Positions 1-7,912 of a DNA stretch of 64,000 bases are shown here, one piece after another. Under the pieces are notes generated by a model, which worked only from the letters and a program-made list of their open reading frames with translations, did no database searches and was not told the origin of the DNA. The stretch is from Vulcanimicrobiota bacterium. Its GTDB lineage: Bacteria > Vulcanimicrobiota > Xenobia > Xenobiales > JADMJV01. A program made the translations under genes and the position numbers. The stretch's first letter is position 1. Each line of letters starts with the position of its first letter. The stretch lies in NCBI GenBank assembly GCA_023447635.1, contig JAEXNA010000081.1, positions 4,902 to 68,901 on the forward strand, read 5' to 3'.

Positions 1-261
1 CAGCCATTCGATGAACTCGGCCGGGGTCACGGTGCCCAGGCGCAGCGCCTCGATCTTTTTGGCGAACTGGTCGTAGCGCGTGGTGATGTCGTCGACGTGA
101 GTGGTTGGGGTCGAGGTGGAGGCTGCGGCCTGCGCCTCCGGCGCTTCGCTGGTGGGGAGGAGGGGAGGAGCGGAGGGGCCACCGGTGAGGTCCATTCCGC
201 ACATCTCGCATTCGGCGGCGCCGGGAGAGTTCATCGCTCCACAGTTCAGGCAAACAAACAT
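1..261 (-). CDS. Zinc-ribbon protein, N-terminal part (runs off left edge)
   Basis: The minus strand reads from an ATG at 259-261 to the window edge without a stop. The first 25 residues form a zinc ribbon with CxxC pairs at residues 4/7 and 18/21, followed by a Pro/Ala/Thr-rich linker and then a charged segment containing TRYDQFAKKIEALRLG, which looks like the start of a helical domain. Such N-terminal zinc ribbons are common on bacterial regulatory or membrane proteins; the function cannot be set because the C-terminus is outside the window. It starts about 260 bases from the end of the next minus-strand gene, so it probably has its own promoter in 262-465. Confidence 0.7.
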   Translation of the reverse strand, partial: MFVCLNCGAMNSPGAAECEMCGMDLTGGPSAPPLLPTSEAPEAQAAASTSTPTTHVDDITTRYDQFAKKIEALRLGTVTPAEFIEWL

Positions 262-465
262 AAGGCAGAATACCTGCTGCGGTGTGGTGCCGTCCAGGAC
301 GAGATGCGCAACCGGTTGGGTGGTCGGAATAGACCGGCTCCCGATGGGATAAATGTACCTTATCAGTTCTTGTTAGTTGCGGTATCTTAACTGCAGAGGT
401 TAACCCCTCCGAACCCCTGGCGGATGACCCCCCCCGATGCTAGAGGTTCTTTTTATTTTTCCGAC

Positions 466-503
466 AAAAAGCTCCGGGCTCTTGCGAGAACCTGGAGCTT
501 TTT
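466..503 (-). terminator. Intrinsic terminator, probably bidirectional
   Basis: Ten-base arms AAAAAGCTCC (466-475) and GGAGCTTTTT (494-503) enclose an 18-base loop. Read on the minus strand the hairpin lies just after the stop of the membrane-protein gene at 524 and ends in a T-run, as expected for a Rho-independent terminator. The A/T symmetry would also let it stop transcription from the other side. Confidence 0.8.
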
Positions 504-523
504 GCGTTGTGGGCAAGGGACCG

Positions 524-1351
524 CTAGTCGGAGAACTCTCCGCTTCGCCATCTTGCGTTGAGGCGGGCTCGTTTGGGCCACTTCAGGAGTTCTGGCACTG
601 GTGGAATGTCGGACAAGGAGTGGCCACAGATGGAGCGAGGTTCGTAACTCGTGACGAGGTCGCCACGCCAGTCAACTCTCTTGACCGCATCCACCAGAGG
701 AGCGTCCGGGTTCGATATGCGCAATTGTCCATGCACTCGAAGCAGGTCGGGATCGAGCTGGCTTCCGTTCCACCACAGATAGCCGAGCCAGGCAGAGAAA
801 AAGACGATAGTGGGAGCGATCAACAGAGCCAGGGAGTCGCGCCACAAGGCAGCGGGTCGGACGGGAGCGTATAGAGCGCACCCTCGCCGCGCCAAGAGGC
901 AGGCCACAACGCCCAGAAACCAGCCTAACCCCACCTGGGTGACAAGCTCGAATGTTGTCTTGTCGAGGCTCTTCATCATCGCGGTCTCGTGGCTCGTTTC
1001 TGGGCTAGCCTCCGTCAGTATAAGGTAGTGGGGCAGTGCTAGGGCCAGCAAAGACCAACCGGTGATGAAGGCGCAGAGTGCCATCGAGTAGGGAAGATAA
1101 AGCGGTGAGCGGTGACTCCGCTTCCAGACCGACAGCATCGGGTCGAAGAGGACAACGAACAGACTGCCAAGCGTGGCCGTCAGCCAGGCTATACAAAGTG
1201 GGCCAAGCAGCCAACCCAGTTCCAGACGGCGGAGACTGAGGATGAGAACAATGACGACGGTAGGCCAGGCAGCGCTGAGCTCTTTGGCCCTCTGAGTGGA
1301 CGGCTCGTCGTCGTTCCAGCAGGCTTGATGGTCGGGTAGGGAAGTTTCCAT
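524..1351 (-). CDS. Polytopic membrane protein of unknown function
   Basis: The 275-aa product starts at the ATG at 1349-1351 (METSLPDHQACW). The longer open frame upstream overlaps an antitoxin-like coding remnant and is not needed. At least four hydrophobic segments are visible: around VVIVLILSL, GPLCIAWLTATLGSLFVVLF, SMALCAFITGWSLLALALP and SLALLIAPTIVFFSAWLGYLWW, plus VGLGWFLGVVACLLA. The last 70 residues are polar, with a basic end. No catalytic motif or family is recognised. The gene ends 20 bases before a strong terminator. Confidence 0.65.
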   Translation of the reverse strand: METSLPDHQACWNDDEPSTQRAKELSAAWPTVVIVLILSLRRLELGWLLGPLCIAWLTATLGSLFVVLFDPMLSVWKRSHRSPLYLPYSMALCAFITGWSLLALALPHYLILTEASPETSHETAMMKSLDKTTFELVTQVGLGWFLGVVACLLARRGCALYAPVRPAALWRDSLALLIAPTIVFFSAWLGYLWWNGSQLDPDLLRVHGQLRISNPDAPLVDAVKRVDWRGDLVTSYEPRSICGHSLSDIPPVPELLKWPKRARLNARWRSGEFSD

Positions 1352-1433
1352 GCTACCCCTACGTGCCCAGACTCTGACTGGTTCAGTTTCTCTTTCGCGA
1401 CAGCTTCCTGCTGGGCTGGCCGGGTGGCCGTGA

Positions 1434-1679
1434 CTAAGGAAGTGAGCGTCTCTCCCAGGCCTCCAGCTCGGCTTCGGGCAGGGGGTCGAGAACGGAGTCC
1501 GGGACCGTTCCCTCGAGGAACCCCAGGGGAACAAGGCGCGGCGCTTCTGGTGCGACCAAGCGGGCGCAGGGCTCACCCGCCCTGGTGATGAGAATCTCGC
1601 ATCCGGCTCGAGCTTCTTCGATAAGCGCCTCGAGATCTGCTTCCGCCTCGTGAATGGTGACGAACTTCTTGATAGACTT
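1434..1679 (-). pseudogene. Phd/YefM-type antitoxin remnant without a start codon
   Basis: The minus strand encodes about 81 residues that read like a Phd/YefM antitoxin: KFVTIHEAEADLEALIEE, then CEILITRAGEPCARLV, then an acidic C-terminal tail ending before TAG at 1434-1436. This is the usual DNA-binding and toxin-neutralising layout of the family. No ATG, GTG or TTG lies in frame between the upstream stop (the stop codon of the penicillin-binding protein gene, same frame) and the conserved core: the position where a start is expected reads ACT AAG TCT ATC. No toxin gene follows. It is either a dead antitoxin or uses a non-standard start. Confidence 0.55.
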
Positions 1680-1706
1680 AGTGTAGTCGAGCCTACCGGG
1701 CGGCGT

Positions 1707-3086
1707 CTAGCGTTTTCCCAGGGGGGTGTTCAGGGCGGCTTGCAGGGCTCGGGCGGCCAGGGGGGCGGCGTGTTCTCCGCCGTAGCCGGTGTTCTCGAGG
1801 ATGACGGCGACGGCGAACTTGGGTTTGGCGTAGGGAGCGTAGCCGACGAACCAGGCGTCGGGGCGGCCTCGGGGGTTCTCGGCGGTGCCGGTTTTGCCCG
1901 CGACCTCCACTCCCGGCAGCGCGGCGGCCGTCCCTGTCCCCTCCACCACCACCGCTCGCATCGCCCGGGCCACGAAGTCGGCGGTGCTCTGCTTCATCAC
2001 CCTCTGCTTCTTCAGCGGAGGGACGGTGGAGTCGACCTTGTCCTGGAGTTTGAACCCGCGGTAGAGATGGGGCTCGATGTCGATGCCTCCTCTAGCGACC
2101 GCAGCGGTGAGTCGGGCCATGCCGAGGGGAGAGACCAGCAGACTTCCTTGCCCGATTGCGGCCTGCGCGGTGCTGAGCTTCCTGCCGTCGAGGTCTGCGG
2201 GAATGCCTCTGGCGGAGCCCGGGACGGAGGCGCTCAGCAGGAGCGTGCGCTTCATCCACTCGTTCATACGGTTCACACCGAGCTTCAGTCCGGTCTCCGC
2301 GAAAGCCACGTTGCACGAGTAAGCGAAGGCGTCGCGAACGGAAAGCGAGCCGTGCGCCGTGTCGGAAGAGTCGCGCAGGGTGAAGTTTTCGAACGGGATC
2401 TTCCCCGCGCAGGTCAGGGTAGAGGTGGGACCCAGCACGCCTTCCTCCAGCGCTGCGATCAGGGTCAGAACCTTGAAGGTCGAGCCTGGGCTGTACAGCC
2501 CCGCGAGGCCTCGATGGAAGAGAGGCGCCTCCCGCGAGGTGCTCAGCTCAGCCCATCGATTTCCCAGCGTGGAGGGGTCATAGGACGGCGCGCTGGCGGC
2601 CGCCACGATCTCTCCCGAGGGGATGTGCAGCAGCAACATGGCTCCCCTCCGCCCGGCCAGAAGTTTGTAGCATAGCTCTTGCAGCCCCGCATCCAGGCTA
2701 AGGATGACGTCAGGGCCCTTCACTCGGGTCGAGGTCAGGCCGGTGCCGTCCATCAGGTCGGCTTGACGGCGGCCCCACAGTTGTTGGTCGTAAGCGTCCT
2801 CTAACCCCGAGGTTCCCACCCTGAGATCGAAGTAGCCGAGCAAAGGCGCCGTCGCCTGACCCAGCGGGTAAACGCGTTTGCGACCGTCGTTGTGGGCCAG
2901 CGCCCGACCGGTGCGGTCGAGGAAACCTCCCCTCAGTTCGGGGTGAGCGATCAGGCGCGGGTTGCCTTCCCGCTCATTGTAATACCGCGCTCTTACCACG
3001 GAGAACCACCAGCCTGTGAGCAGCGGCAGCATCAGCAGTAATAACCCTGCTTTCGCCAGGCGAGCCATCCGTTCTTTAACCGGCAC
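1707..3086 (-). CDS. Class B penicillin-binding protein (peptidoglycan transpeptidase)
   Basis: The 459-aa protein crosslinks peptidoglycan stem peptides at the outer face of the membrane. It has one N-terminal membrane helix (about residues 10-30), a short dimerisation-type region, and a transpeptidase domain with SPGSTFK (active-site Ser about 202), the SxN motif as SCN (about 257) and KTGT (Lys about 398). At 459 aa it is short for class B enzymes and resembles the PbpA/FtsI-like proteins coded next to FtsW/RodA. Its start overlaps the end of the FtsW/RodA gene by 11 bases, so the two are translationally coupled. The partner glycosyltransferase supplies glycan chains and this enzyme crosslinks them. 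Confidence 0.93.
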   Translation of the reverse strand: MPVKERMARLAKAGLLLLMLPLLTGWWFSVVRARYYNEREGNPRLIAHPELRGGFLDRTGRALAHNDGRKRVYPLGQATAPLLGYFDLRVGTSGLEDAYDQQLWGRRQADLMDGTGLTSTRVKGPDVILSLDAGLQELCYKLLAGRRGAMLLLHIPSGEIVAAASAPSYDPSTLGNRWAELSTSREAPLFHRGLAGLYSPGSTFKVLTLIAALEEGVLGPTSTLTCAGKIPFENFTLRDSSDTAHGSLSVRDAFAYSCNVAFAETGLKLGVNRMNEWMKRTLLLSASVPGSARGIPADLDGRKLSTAQAAIGQGSLLVSPLGMARLTAAVARGGIDIEPHLYRGFKLQDKVDSTVPPLKKQRVMKQSTADFVARAMRAVVVEGTGTAAALPGVEVAGKTGTAENPRGRPDAWFVGYAPYAKPKFAVAVILENTGYGGEHAAPLAARALQAALNTPLGKR

Positions 3087-4392
3087 GGCGCCTCTGCTCG
3101 GCGTGGATCTTCTCTAACAGGCCGATCCCGATCATGGAGGCCAGTAAGCTGGAGCCTCCGTAGGAGACGAAGGGGAGGGTCATGCCGGTGAGAGGGATGA
3201 GGCGCAGGCAGCCTCCCACCACCAGGAAAGTCTGGGCCAGGAAGGCGGCCCCGAGTCCGAACGCCACGAACGAGCTGAATTCGTCGCGGCAGTGCAGGGC
3301 GACCACGAAGCACCAGCCGATCAGCAGCGCCAGCAGCAGTAAGACCAGGAGGAAGCCGAGCAGCCCTAGCTCTTCCACGAAGGCGACGGTGACGAAGTCG
3401 GTCGCGGCCTCCGGGATCAGGTCCGGCTCGCCCCGGCCCAGGCCCTGCCCCAGCATCCGTCCGGCGGCCAGGGCGTAGATCGACTGCACCGACTGGTAGC
3501 CGGTCTTGAGCGGATCGCTGAACGGGGCCAGCCAGGAGAAGATGCGGATCTGCACGTGAGGGAAGGCGAAGAAGGCGGCGACGCAGCCCAGCGCCCCGGC
3601 GATGGTGAAGTTGCGGCAGATGTCGAGGCGTCCGGTGGCGACGTAGAACATGGCCAGGAACACCATGGCACTGAGCAGAGCCATGCCGAGGTCTTTCTGC
3701 CAGACCAGGGTAGCCTCGACCAGGGCCACGACGACGGCCAGAAGCAAGATCGAGGGGTGAGGGAGACCCGTGCGCTGGGGAGAGAGCGCGGCCTGCATTC
3801 GCTTGCGGTAGCGGCTGAAGAGGGAGGCCAGGAACAGGACCAGGGTGAGCTTCACGAACTCTCCCGGCTGGATCGAGAGTGGACCCAGGGTAAGCCAGTT
3901 CTTGGCGCCTTGCCGTTCGGTGCCGAAGAAGAAGAGCGAGCACTGCATGGCCAGCGTGGATAACGCCAGTGGGATGACCGCGCGCTCCAGGCTTTGCAGT
4001 TCGAGTTTGGAGCGGCTGATGAAGTTACGAGCGGCGAAGGCGACCAGGACCCAGACGCCCTGGCGGATGGAGAGTTCGTGATCGAGGCGCTCGAGCATGA
4101 CCCAGCCCAGAACCAGGAGCGTGGTGGCGACCATCCCGGCGGGGGACGACTGGCCTTCCCGGACCAGTTTGCCGCCCTTGTTCACGTAGCGGTAGCTGTG
4201 GTCGGGCTGGCGCCCTTCCCAGAAGGTGACGAGGGCGATCAGCGACACGACGACGGCAGAGGCGGGGTCGACGGAGCCGCGGCCAAGGCAAGAGAGGGTG
4301 AAGCCGAGGGCCAGGAGTAGGACGGGGAGGGTCGCGCGGACTAGAGGGGCCGGCGGGTGAGTTGGATGGAGAGGTCTCCGATCGTCAGACAC
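3076..4392 (-). CDS. FtsW/RodA-family peptidoglycan glycosyltransferase (SEDS protein)
   Basis: This SEDS-family integral membrane protein polymerises lipid II into glycan strands. About ten hydrophobic segments are visible and the family signature near the C-terminus is intact (PLTGMTLPFVSYGGSS). Conserved loops such as LSIQPGEFVKL and GRGEPDLIPEAATDFV are also present. The open frame extends to 4536, but the N-terminal extension overlaps the FHA gene and looks non-coding. I place the start at the GTG at 4390-4392; the true start is uncertain within about 60 bases. The order FHA - SEDS - PBP on one strand is a known conserved cluster. Whether it serves division (FtsW) or elongation (RodA) cannot be told. 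Confidence 0.9.
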   Translation of the reverse strand: MSDDRRPLHPTHPPAPLVRATLPVLLLALGFTLSCLGRGSVDPASAVVVSLIALVTFWEGRQPDHSYRYVNKGGKLVREGQSSPAGMVATTLLVLGWVMLERLDHELSIRQGVWVLVAFAARNFISRSKLELQSLERAVIPLALSTLAMQCSLFFFGTERQGAKNWLTLGPLSIQPGEFVKLTLVLFLASLFSRYRKRMQAALSPQRTGLPHPSILLLAVVVALVEATLVWQKDLGMALLSAMVFLAMFYVATGRLDICRNFTIAGALGCVAAFFAFPHVQIRIFSWLAPFSDPLKTGYQSVQSIYALAAGRMLGQGLGRGEPDLIPEAATDFVTVAFVEELGLLGFLLVLLLLALLIGWCFVVALHCRDEFSSFVAFGLGAAFLAQTFLVVGGCLRLIPLTGMTLPFVSYGGSSLLASMIGIGLLEKIHAEQRRRAG

Positions 4393-4766
4393 TGGCCCTC
4401 CTTCAGCAGTGAGTTGCCTTCGGTGGGGAGGTCGTCGATGGCGTAAGGGACTGCTGTGACAGCCTGGACGGCGCACCAGTCGCGGTAGGGGAGGAGCTTG
4501 AACTGGAGCGCTTCGCCAGGGGCGTGCAGGTCGCACTTGGCGTCGCTGCCCACGGTAATACCGGCTCCTACTCGCCGGGCTTTGCCGTCGCTAGGGTGGA
4601 GCCAGAACTCTTGAGAGGGGTCGTCGTCGGCGAACAGATCGACTACCTGGTCGCCGGCCGGTGTGACCACGACGAGGGCCTTCCAAAACATGCGATAGCC
4701 CAGCGCCACGATGGTGGCGAGGATGGCCAGGGTGAGCAGGTTACCTGCAAAGAAGACGAGTTCCAC
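4341..4766 (-). CDS. Membrane-anchored FHA-domain protein
   Basis: The 141-aa product has an N-terminal membrane helix (residues about 5-25) followed by a short linker and a small FHA-like beta domain: GAGITVGSDAKCDLHAPGE corresponds to the phosphothreonine-binding strand region, and EGNSLLKEGQCLTIGDLSIQLTR to the terminal strands. FHA proteins beside SEDS and PBP genes bind phosphothreonine peptides and link kinase signalling to wall synthesis. The usual GR..S..H residues are only partly kept (GSDAKCDLH), so binding may be altered. It is the first gene of the cell-wall operon and overlaps the next gene by about 50 bases. Confidence 0.72.
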   Translation of the reverse strand: MELVFFAGNLLTLAILATIVALGYRMFWKALVVVTPAGDQVVDLFADDDPSQEFWLHPSDGKARRVGAGITVGSDAKCDLHAPGEALQFKLLPYRDWCAVQAVTAVPYAIDDLPTEGNSLLKEGQCLTIGDLSIQLTRRPL

Positions 4767-4837
4767 TGGAGCGAGCTTTCGCGCGGGGCGCTGGATTTAC
4801 TCTTTGAAGGGTGTCCCAGGCGTTCTCGGAGGAGGGG

Positions 4838-4956
4838 CGGTGGCTCTGGTCAATCTGGGCGGCGCGCGGATGGAGCTTGGCTCGGGGAAGATGTCGACCT
4901 CGATCGGCGGCGGGATGATGTGAACGCGGATGGGACCATCTCTTTCGAGATGTAGC
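4838..4956 (+). repeat. Decayed partial copy of the 6671-7288 gene
   Basis: This stretch matches the glycine-rich gene at 6671-7288. Bases 4840-4870 resemble about 6930-6970 and are joined directly to a match of about 7196-7290, so the middle is deleted. The last part encodes RMELGSGKMSTSIGGGMM, then a one-base deletion (ATGATGTGAAC against ATGATGCTCAAC) creates a TGA; the remaining NADGTISFEM continues in another frame up to the same stop codon context. It lies in the 300-base gap between the FHA gene and the coiled-coil gene, which otherwise holds no gene that I can see. Confidence 0.75.
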
Positions 4957-4999
4957 GGGGTGATGGTCGTCACTGTTGGATTTCTGGGGAACGGCTAGG

Positions 5000-5051
5000 C
5001 TCTGTCTCAGAGATCCGGTTCGTGGTACAGTGGTTCTATGGACCACGAACC
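5000..5051. promoter_or_regulatory. Two inverted repeats in the leader of the coiled-coil gene
   Basis: CTCTG-N3-CAGAG (5000-5012) is followed by a perfect 10-base inverted repeat, GGTTCGTGGT (5017-5026) and ACCACGAACC (5042-5051). The second repeat spans the upstream ATG at 5038, which favours the downstream ATG at 5068 as the start and leaves the repeat as an operator or 5'-leader hairpin. Confidence 0.45.
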
Positions 5052-5067
5052 TGAAGAGGTGACTTGT

Positions 5068-5526
5068 ATGGAGAATGAGGACGCGGGTTTTCGTCTGGCT
5101 ATCAAGGCGATCACGGGTTTGATGACCGAGCAACGCAGGACGCTGTCGCTGCTGGAGATGCAGAGCAAGAGCACTGCGGGTCTCAATGACCAGGTCGAAC
5201 TGTTAGGCGAGGAGGTCGGAACTCTGAAAGGGCAGGTCAACGTGCTTGGCCAGCAGGTCGAAAAGTTGGGACAGCAGGTCACCGTTCTTGGCCAGCACGT
5301 CGGCGCGTTCGGGCAGCGGCTGAACGGCGTGAGTGGCCAGGTCCGGGACCTTCACCAGGTTCAGCAGGGTCTGGTCGATTCTTCCGAGCGGTCGCTGGGA
5401 CAGCAGCAGCTGTTGTTGGAGGCGATGACGGGATTTGCGGACACTTCGACCAGCACCCAGAAGCGATTGGCTCGGGTCGAACGGGAGATCGAAGAGCTGA
5501 AGCGTCGTTTCCCTGAAGCTTCCTGA
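5068..5526 (+). CDS. Small heptad-repeat coiled-coil protein
   Basis: The 152-aa protein starts at the ATG at 5068 because GAAGAGGT (5053-5060) lies seven bases upstream; the earlier ATG at 5038 has no such site. After a short helix the protein has consecutive seven-residue repeats of the type LGQQVEK, LGQQVTV, LGQHVGA, with hydrophobic residues at a and d positions, then a second helical stretch ending in LARVEREIEELKRRF. It is probably a soluble oligomeric rod. There is no signal peptide or catalytic motif. Function unknown. It stands alone, between two plus-strand gaps with hairpins on both sides. Confidence 0.72.
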   Translation: MENEDAGFRLAIKAITGLMTEQRRTLSLLEMQSKSTAGLNDQVELLGEEVGTLKGQVNVLGQQVEKLGQQVTVLGQHVGAFGQRLNGVSGQVRDLHQVQQGLVDSSERSLGQQQLLLEAMTGFADTSTSTQKRLARVEREIEELKRRFPEAS

Positions 5527-5533
5527 GTTAGAA

Positions 5534-5549
5534 CGTCCCCTGGGGGACG
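5534..5549 (+). terminator. Short GC-rich hairpin after the coiled-coil gene
   Basis: CGTCCCC and GGGGACG are complementary with a tight centre and start eight bases after the stop codon. No T-run follows, so it may stabilise the 3' end rather than terminate. Confidence 0.35.
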
Positions 5550-5563
5550 CGTTGATGCCGGGC

Positions 5564-5606
5564 AAAAAAAGAGCCTCGAGGGACGCTTGCGCATCGACCT
5601 CGAGGC
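5564..5606 (-). terminator. Intrinsic terminator facing the minus strand
   Basis: GCCTCGAGG (5573-5581) and CCTCGAGGC (5598-5606) form a 9-base stem. On the minus strand the stem is followed by TCTTTTTTT (complement of 5564-5572), which is a textbook Rho-independent terminator. No minus-strand protein gene lies within 1.6 kb upstream of it on that strand. Confidence 0.6.
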
Positions 5607-5746
5607 CATCCAATTGCTCATCTCACTGACTTCACTCTACGGTGGCGGCGTTATGAGAACGTCACAAGCGGGTTAAGCGCTTTGGGGTTTCCTATGGTGG
5701 CGAGACGGACCAGGAGTCGATTTCGCCTCTCGGGAATCGCCTGTCT

Positions 5747-6595
5747 ATGGGAACATGGGGCGCTGGCCTTTACGATGATGATTACGCGAGCGATCTGCGG
5801 GACAGCCTGAAGGCCGTAACTCGACTTCCTTTTGATGGGGTCGAACTGCTGAGGATCCTGGCCGAGCAGGAGGGGGAGCCGGACCCGGACGACGAGTCGG
5901 TGCACTGGCTGGTCGTGGCCGACCAGTTCTGTAAGCAGGGGGTCGCTTCTTCCGAGGCTCGGACGAAGGCGCTCGAGATCCTCGAGAGCGGTCAGAACCT
6001 GGAGCTTTGCGAGCGGCTGGGGATGTCGGCGCCGCTGCTGAAGAAGCGGGCCAAGAACCTGGAGACGCTGGCGGCGAAGCTGCGCGAGTGGCCGGAGAAG
6101 AAGCGCAAGACTCTGAGCAAGCCGCAGCCTCTGCTGCTGGAGGTGGGCGAGGTTATCGTCTACCCCCTCAGCAAAGGGGCGCCGGTGAATCCGTACCGAG
6201 GCGATCGGACGGCGGACAAGCACTGGGTTCAGAACGGATGGGGCGCTGCCGTGGTGGTAGAGGCGGATCGGATCTTCGGCTACCTGGCCTGGTATCGGCC
6301 GGTCAAGGCGCAGCGGATCGGGGAGGAGAAGCCCTCGCTGGAGGCCGTTCTGGAGGTGCCGGATTGGAACCTGGAGCACGCGGCGACCTGTTCGAGCCGA
6401 CACTACCAGCGGATGGAGTTAGAGAAGATCGGCCAGGTGGAGCTTGCTTCCCGTTGGGAGGAGCATCTCGGGGACCGGTTCGTGACGGGCAAACAGGCAG
6501 CGCTGAGCGACATTTCCATTGCTAATAGTCTGGATGTGATACCAGGAGAAGAGTTTGGGAAAATGAGCGTTTCCGAGTTGCTGGCCGGAAGGTAG
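5747..6595 (+). CDS. DUF4259-like protein of unknown function
   Basis: The 282-aa product starts MGTWGAGLYDDDYASDLRD, which resembles the opening of DUF4259 and related proteins (MGTWG.G.FDND.A.DF). About 100 residues of helical sequence follow with a Lys-rich stretch (KKRAKNLETLAAKLREWPEKKRK), then a mixed alpha/beta region with GEVIVYPLSKGAPVNPY and GWGAAVVVEADRIFGYLAWYRP. No catalytic motif is recognised. It is cytoplasmic by the absence of hydrophobic segments. The gene stands alone, 75 bases before the next plus-strand gene. The family assignment rests only on the N-terminus. Confidence 0.6.
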   Translation: MGTWGAGLYDDDYASDLRDSLKAVTRLPFDGVELLRILAEQEGEPDPDDESVHWLVVADQFCKQGVASSEARTKALEILESGQNLELCERLGMSAPLLKKRAKNLETLAAKLREWPEKKRKTLSKPQPLLLEVGEVIVYPLSKGAPVNPYRGDRTADKHWVQNGWGAAVVVEADRIFGYLAWYRPVKAQRIGEEKPSLEAVLEVPDWNLEHAATCSSRHYQRMELEKIGQVELASRWEEHLGDRFVTGKQAALSDISIANSLDVIPGEEFGKMSVSELLAGR

Positions 6596-6670
6596 CTTTG
6601 GACTCTGTTCGAATAGTTCTCGGTTGAAGTAAGTTTCGCGCGACGCCGTCAGGGCGGGGGAGTTTAGTCA

Positions 6671-7288
6671 GTGCTCATTGGTCAGAAACCGATTCAGAAT
6701 CCGGCGCAGATGCGTGGGACGGCTCGTCCTACGGGACCGGCGGAGAGCGCGGAGCGTCAGGTCGCCTCTCAAGAGCCGGGCGAGACCTTCGTCGCCTCGG
6801 CCGGCGCCTCGGCAGGGCCCAAGAAGAACACTCACTTCCGCGACGCCCTGTTCGGCAGCATGATGGCCGGCGGACTGGCCCTGGGCGGCTTGCTCATCGG
6901 CGGTCCGGCTGGCCTGGTGATGTCGGCTGGCGCGGTTGTCGTGGCTGCCATCAACCTGGGTGGTGCGCTGGCTCCGATGTTCAAGGGGTCGAAGAAGGCT
7001 GCCGCCAAGGCGCCCGCTGGACCCTCCACCCCGCCTCCCTCCAACCGCCCTGCTTCCCGTCCGGCATCTCCCGGCCCGACCGTGCGTCAGTCGGTGAACG
7101 CCAACACGCTGAAGGCCAGCAGCCATATGGATATGGGGAACGGCTTCAGCGTCGAGGTGGGGACCGGGAAGGTCGCTCAGGATATGGGCGGCGGCGTGAG
7201 GATGGAGTTGGGATCGGGCAAGATGTCGACCTCCATCGGCGGCGGTATGATGCTCAACGCGGACGGCACGATCTCGTTCGAGATGTAG
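6671..7288 (+). CDS. Glycine-rich membrane-anchored protein with three C-terminal 17-aa repeats
   Basis: The 205-aa protein begins at a GTG at 6671. Residues 1-55 are polar, residues about 60-100 are a hydrophobic Gly/Ala/Met hairpin (GSMMAGGLALGGLLIGG and MSAGAVVVAAINLGGALAP), followed by a Lys/Ala/Pro-rich linker. The last 51 residues are three imperfect 17-residue repeats beginning MGNGFSVEVGTGK, MGGGVRMELGSGK and IGGGMMLNADGTI. The repeats look like short beta hairpins. No known family is recognised. A decayed copy of this gene lies at 4838-4956. The gene ends seven bases from a convergent minus-strand gene. Confidence 0.6.
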   Translation: MLIGQKPIQNPAQMRGTARPTGPAESAERQVASQEPGETFVASAGASAGPKKNTHFRDALFGSMMAGGLALGGLLIGGPAGLVMSAGAVVVAAINLGGALAPMFKGSKKAAAKAPAGPSTPPPSNRPASRPASPGPTVRQSVNANTLKASSHMDMGNGFSVEVGTGKVAQDMGGGVRMELGSGKMSTSIGGGMMLNADGTISFEM

Positions 7289-7295
7289 CGTAGCG

Positions 7296-7871
7296 CTACG
7301 GCATGTTGGGGCCGACGTAGAGGACCGAGATCATCCCCATCTGCAGTGCGGCTACCACGGCGGTGTCGATGCGGCCGAAGAAGAGGCCGGCCATCTCGGT
7401 GCCGACGGAGCCGATCGGCGAACTGCCTCCGCCTCCCCTTCCCAGGATCTTGCTGGCGTCTTCGATCGGCATGCCGACTTTGAGTCCGCCGTAGGCTGTC
7501 CAGTCGCACGGCGGTTTGGCGCGGATCGCCATGATGGTGCCGGGCGAGACTTCGTCGTAGGCGGAGAAGTACAGGGTGACGCCCAGCGACGTGTAGTCCC
7601 AGGTGTAGGTGAACTCGTCGGACATTCCCATCATGGAGCGACGAGTGGTGAGCTGCGGCGGGCCAAGTCGGGTCTTGACCGAGGATTCGTCCATGCCTAG
7701 CGTCAGCGGCCCGAACGCTTTGGGGTTCGTGTCGGTCTTGGTGTTGCTGCGCGAGACTTCGACGAAAGGCCAGGCCTGGTCGGTGGGGCTGGTCGAGGGC
7801 TGAGCGGCTGCGGGGGCGCTCAGCGCGCCCAGGAGCGCTGCGCAGGCGAGGAGCTTTCTGAGGGCTGTCAT
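7296..7871 (-). CDS. Exported protein of unknown function
   Basis: The start is set at the ATG at 7869-7871 because it gives a clear signal peptide (basic MTALRK, hydrophobic LLACAALLGALSAPAAA, likely cleavage after AAA). The mature part, about 165 aa, contains repeated phrases of the kind FGPLTLGMDESSVKTRLGPPQ and YGGLKVGMPIEDASKILGRG. These are typical of SmpA/OmlA-like or BLIP-like folds, where a strand is followed by GMs..vv..lGpP. A periplasmic or outer-face protein of this broad fold class is likely; the ligand is unknown. It follows the 7913-8755 gene on the same strand by 41 bases and may share its transcript. Confidence 0.62.
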   Translation of the reverse strand: MTALRKLLACAALLGALSAPAAAQPSTSPTDQAWPFVEVSRSNTKTDTNPKAFGPLTLGMDESSVKTRLGPPQLTTRRSMMGMSDEFTYTWDYTSLGVTLYFSAYDEVSPGTIMAIRAKPPCDWTAYGGLKVGMPIEDASKILGRGGGGSSPIGSVGTEMAGLFFGRIDTAVVAALQMGMISVLYVGPNMP

Positions 7872-7912
7872 CCTGAGAGTTACACCGTCCGGGATGGGAG
7901 ATCCTCGCGACT

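Noticed and set aside
524..1576. 350-aa reading frame with an N-terminal extension beyond 1351
   Set aside because: The extension is Pro/Arg/Ser-rich and overlaps the antitoxin-like coding in another frame; ATG at 1349-1351 gives the compact membrane protein.
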